This document shows, in pieces, positions 26,567-35,428 of a stretch of 39,867 nucleotides of DNA (within the stretch, counting starts at the first letter, position 1; each line of letters begins with the position of its first letter). A program made the translations under genes and the position numbers. The DNA is from Chlorobiaceae bacterium (lineage in GTDB: Bacteria > Bacteroidota > Ignavibacteria > Ignavibacteriales > Ignavibacteriaceae), in the NCBI GenBank assembly GCA_013824085.1, contig PNNF01000020.1:1-39867 (forward strand). The letters are read 5' to 3'. The notes under the pieces were generated by a model. That model was not told the origin of the DNA and did not search any database. It worked only from the letters and a program-made list of their open reading frames with translations.

Positions 26567-29176
26567 ATGCAAACACCGCTAATGAATCAATTTTCTAAAA
26601 TTAAGGAATCTTATCCCGATACGCTTCTGCTTTTTCGTGTTGGAGATTTCTACGAGACTTTTGAAGAAGACGCAAAAACTGCCTCAAAAGTTTTAGGAAT
26701 TACTTTGACTAAAAGAGCCAATGGCGCAGCAGGAGAAGTCCCTCTGGCGGGATTTCCTTATCACGCAATAGATACTTATTTGCCAAAGTTAGTAAGGGCA
26801 GGACTCCGAGTAGCAATTTGTGAACAAACTGAAAATCCCAAATTAGCTAAAGGACTTGTAAAGAGAGAAGTCGTTGAAATCGTTACACCGGGTGTTGCTT
26901 TCACTGACAAAATATTAGACCATAAAAAAAATAATTTTCTACTCGCTTTCACTGTAACAGAAAATATTCTTGGTGTCTCCTTCTGCGATATTACTACAGG
27001 CGAGTTTCAAGTATATGAAACAACTATAAACGCAGTTAAACAACAGATAGAATTAATAAATCCATCAGAAATATTAATTGCAAAAAAGCATAAAGATTTT
27101 TTTGCTACTCACTTCAATAACATAAACGAAACGATTAGAATTACGAAGCTCGATGATTGGGTTTTCAATTATGAGTATGCGAATGATATTTTGCTTAATC
27201 ATTTTAAGACCAAAAATTTTAAAGGCTTTGGAATTGAACAACTGCAAACAGGTTTGATCTCTGCTGGAGCTGTCTTTCATTATTTAAGTGAGACTCAAAA
27301 ATCTAATCTTAGTCACATAAATAAAATTTCGCGTTATAATTCTTCTGATTATATGATTCTCGATTTCGCTACAAAAAGAAATCTTGAAATAATTTTTTCG
27401 ATGCTCGATGGAACGCACGATGGCTCACTCTATTCAATACTTGATAGCACAGAAACATCAATGGGCGCAAGATTATTGAAGCGTTGGGTTTCAACTCCAT
27501 TAATAAAACTTCAACCAATTTTAGCACGACAAAATGCTGTCGATTTTTTATTTCATAGAAAAGATTTAAGAAGAAAAATTTCTGAAGAGTTAAAAGAGAT
27601 TGGAGATCTTGAAAGAATTATTTCTAAAATTTGTACGGGCAGAGCAAATCCACGCGAATTAATTGCATTAAAATCATCGCTAAATAAAATTCCGATAATA
27701 AAATCTTTACTCAATGATTCATCACAACAATTGTTAATTGAAATAAAAGAGAAACTTCTCACACTCGAAAATATTGTTGAAAAGATTGATAAATCAATTG
27801 TTGACCATCCTCCATTAAGTCTTACTGATGGCGGAGTAATAAAAAATGGCTTGAGCATTGAACTCGATGAGCTTAGAAATATTTCTATCAATGGAAAAGA
27901 TTGGATTGCACAGCTTCAAAAAAACGAAAGAGAGAAATCGGGAATTTCTTCTCTCAAAGTTAGCTACAACAAAGTTTTCGGTTATTATATCGAAATCAGT
28001 CACGCCAACAAAGATAAAGTTCCATCAGATTACATACGCAAGCAAACGCTTGTCAATTCTGAACGATTTATCACTCCCGAACTAAAAGTGTATGAAGATA
28101 AAATCTTAAATGCTGAAGAAAAAATTTATGATCTTGAATCACAATTATTTAATGAACTCCGACTTGAAGTTGCTTCGTATGCTGAATCGATTCAGTTAAA
28201 TGCTAAATTGATTGCAACACTTGATTGTGTAAATTCATTTGCACAAACCGCTGAAAGAAATAATTACACAAAGCCGGAAGTAAACGACTCAACTGATATT
28301 ATTATTCAAGATGGAAGACATCCCGTTGTCGAAAAAATTCTTCCGCCTTCTGAAAAATTCACAACGAACAGTTGCAAGTTGAACAATGACGCGATTCAAA
28401 TTGTTGTATTAACAGGACCGAATATGGCGGGAAAATCTGTTTATCTGCGTCAAATTGGATTGATTGTTTTGCTTGCACAGATTGGTTCTTTTGTTCCCGC
28501 TAAGTCAGCAACCATTGGAGTTGTTGATCGCATTTTTACTCGTGTCGGCGCAAGCGATAATATCACAAGTGGTGAAAGTACTTTTCTTGTTGAGATGCAA
28601 GAAGCAGCAAACATAATTAACAACGCTACTCCAAAAAGTTTAATTTTGCTCGACGAGGTTGGAAGAGGAACAAGCACATTTGACGGGCTTTCCATAGCTT
28701 GGGCAATTACAGAATATTTACATGAAAATCCGAGTTTAGCAGCTAAAACACTCTTTGCAACTCACTATCATGAACTGAATGAAATGGCTTCTATCTTTCC
28801 GCGAATAAAAAATTATAAAGTTGAAGTTCGTGAATATGGTGACAAAGTGATATTTTTGCACAAAGTTACTCCGGGCTTTGCAGATCATAGTTATGGAATT
28901 CAAGTTGCGCAAATGGCGGGCTTGCCTAAATTCATTACAGACAGAGCAAAAGAAATTTTACAAAATCTTGAAAGTAAAGAGTTGACTCCTTATGAAATTA
29001 AGAAAGAAAAACTTGCTAAAATGAGGAATCAAACTATTGGTCAATTAAGTTTGTTTGAATTTAAGGATGATCAGTTGCGAAGTGAAATAAAAGATATTGA
29101 AGTTGAAAATATTACTCCAATGGAAGCTTTAATTAAATTGAATGAATTAAAAAATAAAATTAGTGATGAGAAATGA
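26567..29176 (+). CDS. mutS: DNA mismatch repair protein MutS
   Basis: Cytoplasmic ATPase that recognises base mismatches and recruits MutL. The mismatch-reading FYE (residues 28-30, in VGDFYETF) is intact, as are Walker A TGPNMAGKS (about 617-625), Walker B LILLDEVGRGTSTFDGLS and the ATHYHEL switch. GQLSLF near residue 826 fits the QxxLF motif for binding the sliding clamp. The length of about 869 residues is normal for full-length MutS. GTG at 26561 is an alternative start two codons upstream; ATG 26567 is preferred, with little Shine-Dalgarno support for either. The stop overlaps the next gene by 4 bp. No mutL is in the window. Confidence 0.95.
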   Translation: MQTPLMNQFSKIKESYPDTLLLFRVGDFYETFEEDAKTASKVLGITLTKRANGAAGEVPLAGFPYHAIDTYLPKLVRAGLRVAICEQTENPKLAKGLVKREVVEIVTPGVAFTDKILDHKKNNFLLAFTVTENILGVSFCDITTGEFQVYETTINAVKQQIELINPSEILIAKKHKDFFATHFNNINETIRITKLDDWVFNYEYANDILLNHFKTKNFKGFGIEQLQTGLISAGAVFHYLSETQKSNLSHINKISRYNSSDYMILDFATKRNLEIIFSMLDGTHDGSLYSILDSTETSMGARLLKRWVSTPLIKLQPILARQNAVDFLFHRKDLRRKISEELKEIGDLERIISKICTGRANPRELIALKSSLNKIPIIKSLLNDSSQQLLIEIKEKLLTLENIVEKIDKSIVDHPPLSLTDGGVIKNGLSIELDELRNISINGKDWIAQLQKNEREKSGISSLKVSYNKVFGYYIEISHANKDKVPSDYIRKQTLVNSERFITPELKVYEDKILNAEEKIYDLESQLFNELRLEVASYAESIQLNAKLIATLDCVNSFAQTAERNNYTKPEVNDSTDIIIQDGRHPVVEKILPPSEKFTTNSCKLNNDAIQIVVLTGPNMAGKSVYLRQIGLIVLLAQIGSFVPAKSATIGVVDRIFTRVGASDNITSGESTFLVEMQEAANIINNATPKSLILLDEVGRGTSTFDGLSIAWAITEYLHENPSLAAKTLFATHYHELNEMASIFPRIKNYKVEVREYGDKVIFLHKVTPGFADHSYGIQVAQMAGLPKFITDRAKEILQNLESKELTPYEIKKEKLAKMRNQTIGQLSLFEFKDDQLRSEIKDIEVENITPMEALIKLNELKNKISDEK

Positions 29177-29811
29177 AACTAAATAAAAATCTATTTGTAA
29201 GTTATTTTGGATTCTTTTTAATCTTTACCTTTTCCGTTTTTCTAAACGGTTGCAAGACTTACACCGAAGAAGAAAAAAAATATATTTCAGAAATTGAAAA
29301 GAAACGTGAAGTAAAAAATCAATTCATGAGAGATGATCCTGCATCGCCATTCAATGCAAGAACAAAGGTTGAGTTTAAGCCATTAAAATATTTTGATGTT
29401 AATCCCAATTTTGTTTTTCATAGCAAGTTAATTGAGAATGAAGTGAAAGATACTGTTGTAATTTTTGGAACTAAAGGCGAAGAAAGAAATGTTGTTAGAT
29501 TTGGCTTTCTACAATTTGTTTTTGAGAATAAAACATATAAATTAAATATCTATGAAGCTACCGCAAAAACTGGAGAGAAACATCATAGCATTTGGTTCAC
29601 TGACAAAACAACTGCCGAAGAAACTTATGGCGTTGGAAGATATCTGAACTTCGAATTAAATCCAGAGAAAAATTTTGTTTACACAATTGATTTTAACCTT
29701 GCGTTTAATCCTTATTGTGCTTATAGTAAAGATTATTCTTGTGCAATTCCGACAAGAGAAGATTATATTGATCTAAAAATAAGAGCCGGTGAAAAAACTT
29801 TTCATAATTAA
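29173..29811 (+). CDS. DUF1684 lipoprotein
   Basis: A 212-residue predicted lipoprotein: a hydrophobic N-terminal segment ends in the lipobox LNGC, so Cys27 would be lipidated and the protein anchored in the envelope. The body carries DUF1684 features: KKREVKNQFMRDDPASPF at its start, FKPLKYFDVNPNF, FTDKTTAEETYGVGRYL in the middle and the Cys-containing LAFNPYCAYSKDYSCAIPTR near the end. DUF1684 proteins have no established function. It starts inside the mutS stop codon (ATGA overlap) and lies 15 bp before aroF, so it is co-transcribed, though a functional link to mismatch repair or aromatic synthesis is not evident. Confidence 0.85.
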   Translation: MKLNKNLFVSYFGFFLIFTFSVFLNGCKTYTEEEKKYISEIEKKREVKNQFMRDDPASPFNARTKVEFKPLKYFDVNPNFVFHSKLIENEVKDTVVIFGTKGEERNVVRFGFLQFVFENKTYKLNIYEATAKTGEKHHSIWFTDKTTAEETYGVGRYLNFELNPEKNFVYTIDFNLAFNPYCAYSKDYSCAIPTREDYIDLKIRAGEKTFHN

Positions 29812-29826
29812 ATACTTGGAGAAAAA

Positions 29827-30840
29827 TTGGTCGTAGTCCTTGAAAAAAATATTACTGCAAATCAAACTTTAAATATTGTCAAGCATCTTGAAGAATATGG
29901 TTTTAGAGTTCATAAAACAGTTGGGGTTCAACAAACAATACTTGCAGCAATTGGAGTTAAACCTGAATTCGACACAAGAAAAATTAAAATTCTTGATGGC
30001 GTAGCTGAAGTTTATAGAATTACTGAACCTTTTAAACTTGCAAGCAGACAAGCAAAAGAGGATAACACTATTATAAAAATAAAAAATGTTACAATCGGAG
30101 GCGATGAAATTGTTGTTATGGCTGGTCCTTGTGCTGTTGAGAGCGAAGACCAAATTAATAAAATCGCAGAATTAGTTTCAAAGAATGGCGCAAAAATTTT
30201 ACGAGGTGGTGCATTCAAGCCTCGCTCCTCACCTTACGCATTTCAAGGTTTGGGTGAAGAAGGTTTAAAGTTGTTAAAACAAGCCGCTGAAAAATATGGC
30301 TTACTCGTAATTACCGAAGTAATGGAAATCGGACAGATTGAATTAATCGGTGAATACACTGACATCTACCAAGTTGGTGCACGAAATATGCAAAACTATT
30401 CTCTCTTAAAAGAACTTAGCAAAGTAAACAAGCCTGTCTTCTTAAAGCGTGGACTCTCAGCAACTATTGAAGAGATGTTGATGTCTGCAGAATATATTTT
30501 ATCGAATACAAACAAAGATGTTATTCTTTGCGAAAGAGGAATTAGAACTTTTGAAACTTACACGAGAAATACTTTTGACCTTTCATCAATTCCGGTAGTA
30601 CATAAAAAAAGTCACTTACCAATTTTTGCTGATCCATCGCATGCAACAGGAATGCGAGACAAAGTAATTCCGATGGCAAGAGCCGCTGTTGCTGCTGGTG
30701 CTGATGGCTTAATGATTGAAGTGCATCATGACCCTGATGCTGCTTTGTCAGATGGACCTCAAGCTTTATTCCCAGATCAGTTTTCTGAAATGATGAGACA
30801 AATTAAACTTATCGCTGAAGCAATTGGAAGAAAAATTTAA
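29827..30840 (+). CDS. aroF: 3-deoxy-7-phosphoheptulonate synthase (DAHP synthase)
   Basis: Cytoplasmic enzyme condensing phosphoenolpyruvate and erythrose-4-phosphate to DAHP, the entry to the shikimate pathway. It belongs to the type I-beta group: a small N-terminal ferredoxin-like regulatory domain (residues 1-70, in which such enzymes are feedback controlled) precedes the barrel. Motifs: [75 protein letters not shown], and [12 protein letters not shown] with a metal ligand. The start is TTG at 29827, six bases after GGAG; no ATG fits. tyrA follows within 5 bp, so the pair makes precursors for tyrosine. Confidence 0.93.
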   Translation: MVVVLEKNITANQTLNIVKHLEEYGFRVHKTVGVQQTILAAIGVKPEFDTRKIKILDGVAEVYRITEPFKLASRQAKEDNTIIKIKNVTIGGDEIVVMAGPCAVESEDQINKIAELVSKNGAKILRGGAFKPRSSPYAFQGLGEEGLKLLKQAAEKYGLLVITEVMEIGQIELIGEYTDIYQVGARNMQNYSLLKELSKVNKPVFLKRGLSATIEEMLMSAEYILSNTNKDVILCERGIRTFETYTRNTFDLSSIPVVHKKSHLPIFADPSHATGMRDKVIPMARAAVAAGADGLMIEVHHDPDAALSDGPQALFPDQFSEMMRQIKLIAEAIGRKI

Positions 30841-30845
30841 TTGTG

Positions 30846-31913
30846 ATGAATGTTTCAATTTTAGGTCTTGGTTTAATTGGCTCTTCACTTGCAAAGGCAA
30901 TCAAAAATTCCAATCCAGAAATAAAAATTTTGGGCTTTGATTTTCATGAAATTTCAAAGCAAGCATTGGAGTTATCAATCATTGATGAAAAACTTAATTC
31001 AATTACTGACGCAAAAAATTCTGATATTATCTTTCTTTGTCTGCCTATTGAAGTTACTTTAGATTTTTTAGAAATTGTTGCACCAATAGTCAAGAAGAAT
31101 GCAATCGTTACTGATGTTTGTGGCGTTAAGTCAGTCCTCTCAAACAAATGGAAAAATTTAGAGAGTAAAGGAATTTTTGTCGGCGGTCATCCAATGACAG
31201 GAAAAGAAAAAGGAGGAATTGAAAATTCAGATCCGCTTCTTTTTGAAAATGCCGTTTATATTTTAACTTATGAAGATGCAAACGATAAAAAAATTTCTCC
31301 TCTTAAAGAACTGTTACTTAGCATTGGAGCAAAACTCCGCTTTCTATCTGCAAAAAAACACGATGAGATTGTTGCACACGTTAGTCATCTTCCACAATTA
31401 ATTTCTGTGGCACTTGTAAATGCTGCATTGGATGACTTTAATAACGATTTCAAAGAATACGCTGCTGCTGGATTTAAGGATTTAACTAGAATCGCTTCGA
31501 GTGATTTTTATATCTGGAAATTTATTATTAAGCATAACAAATATGAGATCTTAAATTCATTAAAATCTTTTCAAGACTTAATTCATAAAATTACAACTTG
31601 TGTACTTAGTGATGATTTGTGGCGGCTGGAAGATTTGTTTGAAAGTGCAAAAGAGAAGAGAAACGAAATTCCAAAAAGCACCAAAGGATTTATTAATCCG
31701 CTTCACGATATTTTTGTTTATGTTAAAGATGAGCCGGGCGCAATCAGTAAGTTGACAACTCTTCTTTTTGAAAATAAATTTGATATCAAAGAGATAGAAT
31801 TGTTAAAAATTAGAGAAGGCACGGGTGGAACTTTTAGACTCTCATTTGAAAGTGAAGCAGTTGCAGAGAATGCTAAAAATAGTTTAGCACATTATGGTTA
31901 TAAATTCGGATAG
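30846..31913 (+). CDS. tyrA: Prephenate dehydrogenase with ACT domain
   Basis: Cytoplasmic NAD-dependent dehydrogenase converting prephenate to 4-hydroxyphenylpyruvate for tyrosine. The Rossmann motif GLGLIGSSLAKAIK is at the N-terminus; DVCGVKS and FVGGHPMTGKEKGGIENS (substrate and catalytic His region) follow, then HDEIVAHVSHLPQLISVAL and a helical dimerisation region. The C-terminal ~75 residues (HDIFVYVKDEPGAISKLTTL onward) are an ACT domain, expected to give feedback control by tyrosine. An in-frame GTG three bases upstream is an alternative start. It lies directly after aroF and completes the mutS-DUF1684-aroF-tyrA unit. Confidence 0.92.
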   Translation: MNVSILGLGLIGSSLAKAIKNSNPEIKILGFDFHEISKQALELSIIDEKLNSITDAKNSDIIFLCLPIEVTLDFLEIVAPIVKKNAIVTDVCGVKSVLSNKWKNLESKGIFVGGHPMTGKEKGGIENSDPLLFENAVYILTYEDANDKKISPLKELLLSIGAKLRFLSAKKHDEIVAHVSHLPQLISVALVNAALDDFNNDFKEYAAAGFKDLTRIASSDFYIWKFIIKHNKYEILNSLKSFQDLIHKITTCVLSDDLWRLEDLFESAKEKRNEIPKSTKGFINPLHDIFVYVKDEPGAISKLTTLLFENKFDIKEIELLKIREGTGGTFRLSFESEAVAENAKNSLAHYGYKFG

Positions 31914-31963
31914 AATTACAGACGTTTTTTAAGAGAATAAATTTTGCTTCACTCTTTTTATTC

Positions 31964-31985
31964 GAGATTATCAGTCTCATTTTTT
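31964..31985 (+). terminator. Weak terminator-like hairpin after tyrA
   Basis: GAGAT pairs with GTCTC (one T-G wobble) around a 5-base loop, followed by a short T-run. An outer CACTCT/AGAGTG pair (31950-31955 with 31986-31991) could enclose it. It sits between tyrA and efp and could end the operon or form an efp leader structure; the stem is short. Confidence 0.35.
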
Positions 31986-32039
31986 AGAGTGACCATTATT
32001 CAAAATATTTATATGATTTTTTTTTAGGAGAATTAATTT

Positions 32040-32603
32040 ATGGCATCAACTTCAGATTTCAGATCGGGAATGGTAATTAAATATAACAATGAACTCTGGA
32101 CTATCGTAGAATTTCAACATGTGAATCCGGGAAACTGGCGCGCATTTGTAAGAGTAAAAATGAAAAACATAAAATCAGGAAAAGTTCTTGAGAATAGATT
32201 TCGTGCGGGTGAAAGCATTGAATCAATTCGAGTTGAAAGAAAAACTTTTCAATATCTTTATAGAGATGGCGCTGACTATGCGGTGATGGATAATGAAACT
32301 TACGAACAGATGACAATCTCTTCAGATCTTATGGCGGGCGGAGAAAAATACTTAAAGGAAAATATTAACATCGATCTGCTTTTTAATGGAACTGAGATTA
32401 TTGCAATTGAGCTCCCAATCTTTGCTATCTTAAGAGTAACTATGACAGAGCCTGGACTAAAGGGAGATACAGTTTCGAACACTCTTAAACCTGCAACACT
32501 GGAGACTGGCGCAACAGTAATGGTTCCTTTATTTGTAAATGAAAATGATTTACTCAAAATCGACACAAGAACTGGTTACTATGTTGAAAGAGTGAAAGAA
32601 TAA
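32040..32603 (+). CDS. efp: Elongation factor P with Asn at the tip position
   Basis: Translation factor that relieves ribosomes stalled at proline runs. The 187-residue protein has the three expected beta-barrel domains; TEPGLKGDTVSNTLKPATLE and IDTRTGYYVERVKE at the C-terminus are diagnostic. In the domain I loop the sequence is VNPGNWRAF, so Asn32 takes the place of E. coli Lys34 and Arg34 lies two positions further on. It therefore cannot take the lysine (EpmA or deoxyhypusine-like) or standard Arg32-rhamnose modification at the same position. Such Asn-type loops exist in other EF-Ps, by memory. AGGAG before the ATG is strong. Monocistronic. Confidence 0.95.
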   Translation: MASTSDFRSGMVIKYNNELWTIVEFQHVNPGNWRAFVRVKMKNIKSGKVLENRFRAGESIESIRVERKTFQYLYRDGADYAVMDNETYEQMTISSDLMAGGEKYLKENINIDLLFNGTEIIAIELPIFAILRVTMTEPGLKGDTVSNTLKPATLETGATVMVPLFVNENDLLKIDTRTGYYVERVKE

Positions 32604-32635
32604 AAAAAATATTTGTTCAAAGTTTTAGAATCTAC

Positions 32636-32672
32636 AAAAAAAAATTCTATCCTGATTTTGTCAGGATAGAAT
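32636..32672 (-). terminator. Intrinsic terminator between convergent efp and FAD-protein genes
   Basis: A perfect 12-bp stem (ATTCTATCCTGA at 32644-32655 with its complement at 32661-32672) and a 5-base loop. On the minus strand it is followed by nine T residues (32644-32636), making it an ideal terminator for the FAD-protein gene. In the plus direction the following bases are A-rich and then T-rich, so it may also end efp transcripts. Confidence 0.9.
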
Positions 32673-32727
32673 CTGAAAAATGAAAAATTTTTTACTATGC
32701 TTTTACGTTTCTTAACAATAAATAATT

Positions 32728-34278
32728 TTACAAATAACGCGAAACAGCATCAGCACAATTTTCACCATCAATTGCAGCAGAAACAATTCCACCCGCATAT
32801 CCAGCACCTTCGCCACTTGGGAAGAGTCCTTCAATTTCAACGTGCATATAAGTTTCTCTGTCGCGTGTAATTCTAACTGGTGAACTCGTTCTTGTTTCAG
32901 CAGCCACCATTTGAGCATCTTGTGTAATATAGCCGGGTAATTTTTTCTCGAATTCGAATAACGCCAGTCTTAATCTTTCCGAAATTTGTTTTGGAAGAAT
33001 TTCATGAAGAGGTGCTGAAACGACACCCGGTATGTAAGAACATTTTGGTAAGCTACTTGAAATTTTTCCATCTATAAAATCTGTTACTCTCTGCGAGGGA
33101 GCAGTTTGATTGCTTCCTCCTGCAATGAAAGCAGCGCGTTCTAATTCTTTTTGCATTTGGAGTCCTGCAAAAGCACCATACTTTTCATATTGCAATAAAT
33201 CAAGATCACTTATCTCAACAACGAAACCAGAATTTGCGAATTTAGAATCACGTCTCGAAACAGACATTCCATTTACTACAAGTTCGCCGGGTGCTGTAGA
33301 ACCGGGAACAATTATTCCACCTGGACACATGCAGAATGAAAACACTGCTCTATCATCAATGTGACAATTAACGCCGTAAGTAGCAGCGGGAAGATGAGGG
33401 TCTCGCTTTGTTGAATGATATTGAATTTCATCAATCAATTTTTGAGGATGCTCTATTCTAACTCCCATTGCAAATGGTTTTGCATCCAATTTTATTTTTT
33501 TCTTATCGAGCATATAAAAAATATCGCGTGCTGAATGTCCTGTTGCAAGAATTACAGCATCTCCAATAATTTCTGTATCATCGTTTACAATTACTCCACG
33601 AATTTTTTTATTCTTGATAATCAAATCAGTAACTTTTGAATTGAAGGAGACTTCGCCACCCGCATTAATAATCGTTTCCCTCATGTTCTGAATAATTTTT
33701 GGAAGTTTATTAGAGCCGATATGAGGATGAGATTCATACAATACTTCTTCAGGAGCGCCGTGCTGTGCAAAGATGTGTAAAATTTTTCCGACGTTTCCTC
33801 GTTTCACTGAACGAGTATATAATTTCCCATCGCTGTAAGTTCCCGCTCCTCCTTCACCAAAACAAAAATTTGATTCAGGATTCACAATGTGATCTCTTTG
33901 AATTGCTTTTAAGTCCCGCCTTCTCCCTTTTACGTCTTGCCCTCTTTCCACAATTATTGGCTTAATTCCATGTTCAATTAATCGAAGAGATGAGAACATG
34001 CCCGCAGGTCCAGAGCCAACAACAATAACTCGCTTATCACTTTTTACTGGTTTGTATTGAATATCGCGATCAACTATTTCCGGTTCTTCATCAATAAAAA
34101 CTCTAAGGAGAATTTTATAAACCGGAAATCGTGGCCGCGCATCAATTGATTTTTTAATTTTTTGAATTGTATTAATATCCTCGAAGGTAATACCAAGCTG
34201 TCGAGCAGCATATAGTTTTAACGTATCCTCAGATTGCAGTTCATCTGGTAAAAGTGTAATTAAAGTTTCTTTAATCAT
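32728..34278 (-). CDS. FAD-dependent dehydrogenase, COG2509 type
   Basis: A 516-residue cytoplasmic flavoprotein. An N-terminal ~85-residue region (ARPRFPVYKILLRVFIDEEP) precedes the dinucleotide-binding fold VIVVGSGPAGMFSSLRLIEHG. Typical for this family are GEGGAGTYSDGKLYTRS, ILATGHSARDIFYML, FCMCPGGIIVPGSTAPGELV (with a C-x-C pair) and a C-terminal FAD-contacting FPSGEGAGYAGGIVSAAIDG. The family is widespread and conserved but its physiological electron donor and substrate are not established. It is the last gene of a minus-strand run (rnhB, yraN, then this gene 40 bp on) and is closed by a strong terminator. CGAGGT precedes the ATG. Confidence 0.87.
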   Translation of the reverse strand: MIKETLITLLPDELQSEDTLKLYAARQLGITFEDINTIQKIKKSIDARPRFPVYKILLRVFIDEEPEIVDRDIQYKPVKSDKRVIVVGSGPAGMFSSLRLIEHGIKPIIVERGQDVKGRRRDLKAIQRDHIVNPESNFCFGEGGAGTYSDGKLYTRSVKRGNVGKILHIFAQHGAPEEVLYESHPHIGSNKLPKIIQNMRETIINAGGEVSFNSKVTDLIIKNKKIRGVIVNDDTEIIGDAVILATGHSARDIFYMLDKKKIKLDAKPFAMGVRIEHPQKLIDEIQYHSTKRDPHLPAATYGVNCHIDDRAVFSFCMCPGGIIVPGSTAPGELVVNGMSVSRRDSKFANSGFVVEISDLDLLQYEKYGAFAGLQMQKELERAAFIAGGSNQTAPSQRVTDFIDGKISSSLPKCSYIPGVVSAPLHEILPKQISERLRLALFEFEKKLPGYITQDAQMVAAETRTSSPVRITRDRETYMHVEIEGLFPSGEGAGYAGGIVSAAIDGENCADAVSRYL

Positions 34279-34318
34279 GTGGACCTCGAATTAAGAGGAA
34301 TAAATTTTAGTTAATAAT

Positions 34319-34687
34319 TTAAAAAGCATTTTCAATATGGTTAATTTTTGGCGATTTTCCCTTTTCTAATAAAATACCAATTACATCAAATCTACAATTA
34401 TAATCAACAATTTTTTTTTCTGCAAGATAACATTGAGCAATTTTTCGTAATTGTTTTTGTTTAGATTTAGTAATTGCTTCTTCCGGTTCTCCATAATTAA
34501 GATTTTCGCGAGTTTTAACTTCTATGAAAACAATAAAATCTTTTTCTTTCGCAATAATATCAATTTCACCTTTTCCAAAGCGATAATTTTTTTCAACAAT
34601 TTCAAATCCATTATTCTTCAGAAGTTCAATCGCAAGCAACTCTCCTTCTTCGCCTAATTTTTTATTAAAAGATTTCATACTGCTCAT
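34319..34687 (-). CDS. yraN: YraN/UPF0102 family endonuclease-like protein
   Basis: A 122-residue protein with the nuclease-like fold of the UPF0102/YraN family. The restriction-enzyme-like core is intact: KLGEEGELLAIELL (Glu), GEIDIIAKEKDFIVFIEVKT (the D and E-x-K residues), and FDVIGI at the end. Function is not established, although the fold suggests DNA binding or repair and the gene often accompanies rnhB, as here. It overlaps the 3' end of rnhB by 23 bp. A second in-frame ATG three codons on (34678) is an equally reasonable start, giving MKSFNKKLG. Confidence 0.88.
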   Translation of the reverse strand: MSSMKSFNKKLGEEGELLAIELLKNNGFEIVEKNYRFGKGEIDIIAKEKDFIVFIEVKTRENLNYGEPEEAITKSKQKQLRKIAQCYLAEKKIVDYNCRFDVIGILLEKGKSPKINHIENAF

Positions 34688-35276
34688 TTAATATTTTTCT
34701 CAAAAATGTTTTTCTATGATACTCAGTTACTCCATATTTTCTAATAGCTTCAATATGTTTTTTTGTTGGATAACCTTTATTTACTTCCCACAAATAATTT
34801 GGAAATTTTTTAGAAAGATCTATCATGATACGATCGCGTATTACTTTAGCAATTATCGAAGCGGCTGCAATTGAGAATGATTTTGAATCACCTTTAACTA
34901 TTGCAATTGCTTCAATGTTATGATCAAATTTTTTATTACCATCAACTAAAATTAAGTCCGGGTTTATGTTGAGTGCGTCAATCGATTCTTTCATTCCTCG
35001 AAGAGAAGCTTGTAGAATATTAATTTCATCGATTGTTTCATTCGAAACAATTTTATATGAATAAGAGAGAGCAGAGTTTATAATTTCATCGAATAATTTT
35101 ACTCTCTTCTTTGCACTAAGTTTTTTTGAATCGTCAACATCTTCGAGAAAAAAATCTGGATGGAAAATAACTGACGCACAGACTACAGGACCAGCGAGCG
35201 GTCCACGCCCAGCTTCATCGGTTCCAGCTATCAATTTAATTTTTTCAGTTCTAAATGAATCGTCAAATTTTTTCAT
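34665..35276 (-). CDS. rnhB: Ribonuclease HII
   Basis: Cytoplasmic endonuclease that cuts RNA in RNA-DNA hybrids and starts removal of misincorporated ribonucleotides. The 203-residue protein has GTDEAGRGPLAGPVVCASVI with two of the acidic catalytic residues, LILVDGNKKF carrying a third, and KGDSKSFSIAAASIIAKVIR followed by DLSKKFPNYLWEVNKGYPT, all standard. It is first in the rnhB-yraN-FAD protein run and is the chromosomal gene immediately downstream of the accessory array that ends at 35370. Confidence 0.94.
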   Translation of the reverse strand: MKKFDDSFRTEKIKLIAGTDEAGRGPLAGPVVCASVIFHPDFFLEDVDDSKKLSAKKRVKLFDEIINSALSYSYKIVSNETIDEINILQASLRGMKESIDALNINPDLILVDGNKKFDHNIEAIAIVKGDSKSFSIAAASIIAKVIRDRIMIDLSKKFPNYLWEVNKGYPTKKHIEAIRKYGVTEYHRKTFLRKILNEQYEIF

Positions 35277-35369
35277 CTACCCAAATAAATTGATGTTAAA
35301 TTTATATCATATTTAATTTTAAAAATAAACTGAATAAGAACAAAACCAAAAATTAAAAAAAGGTCAAGT

Positions 35370-35426
35370 GCTAATACTGTCCCGCGTCCCGCTATGATAG
35401 AGCGAACGCTTCATTGGCTTGTTAGC
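35370..35426 (-). repeat. attC-like palindromic site 1
   Basis: An imperfect palindrome 2 bp after the stop of the GmrSD remnant. Outer arms GCTAATA (35370-35376) and TGTTAGC (35420-35426) pair over 7 bp with one wobble. An inner hairpin pairs GCGT (35384-35387) with ACGC (35406-35409), and CGCT (35390-35393) with AGCG (35401-35404), with bulged bases between. Two nested stems with extrahelical bases, ends resembling AAC/GTT cores and a position right behind a coding frame are the hallmarks of integron attC sites. Recombination activity is inferred. Confidence 0.5.
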
Positions 35427-35428
35427 TG

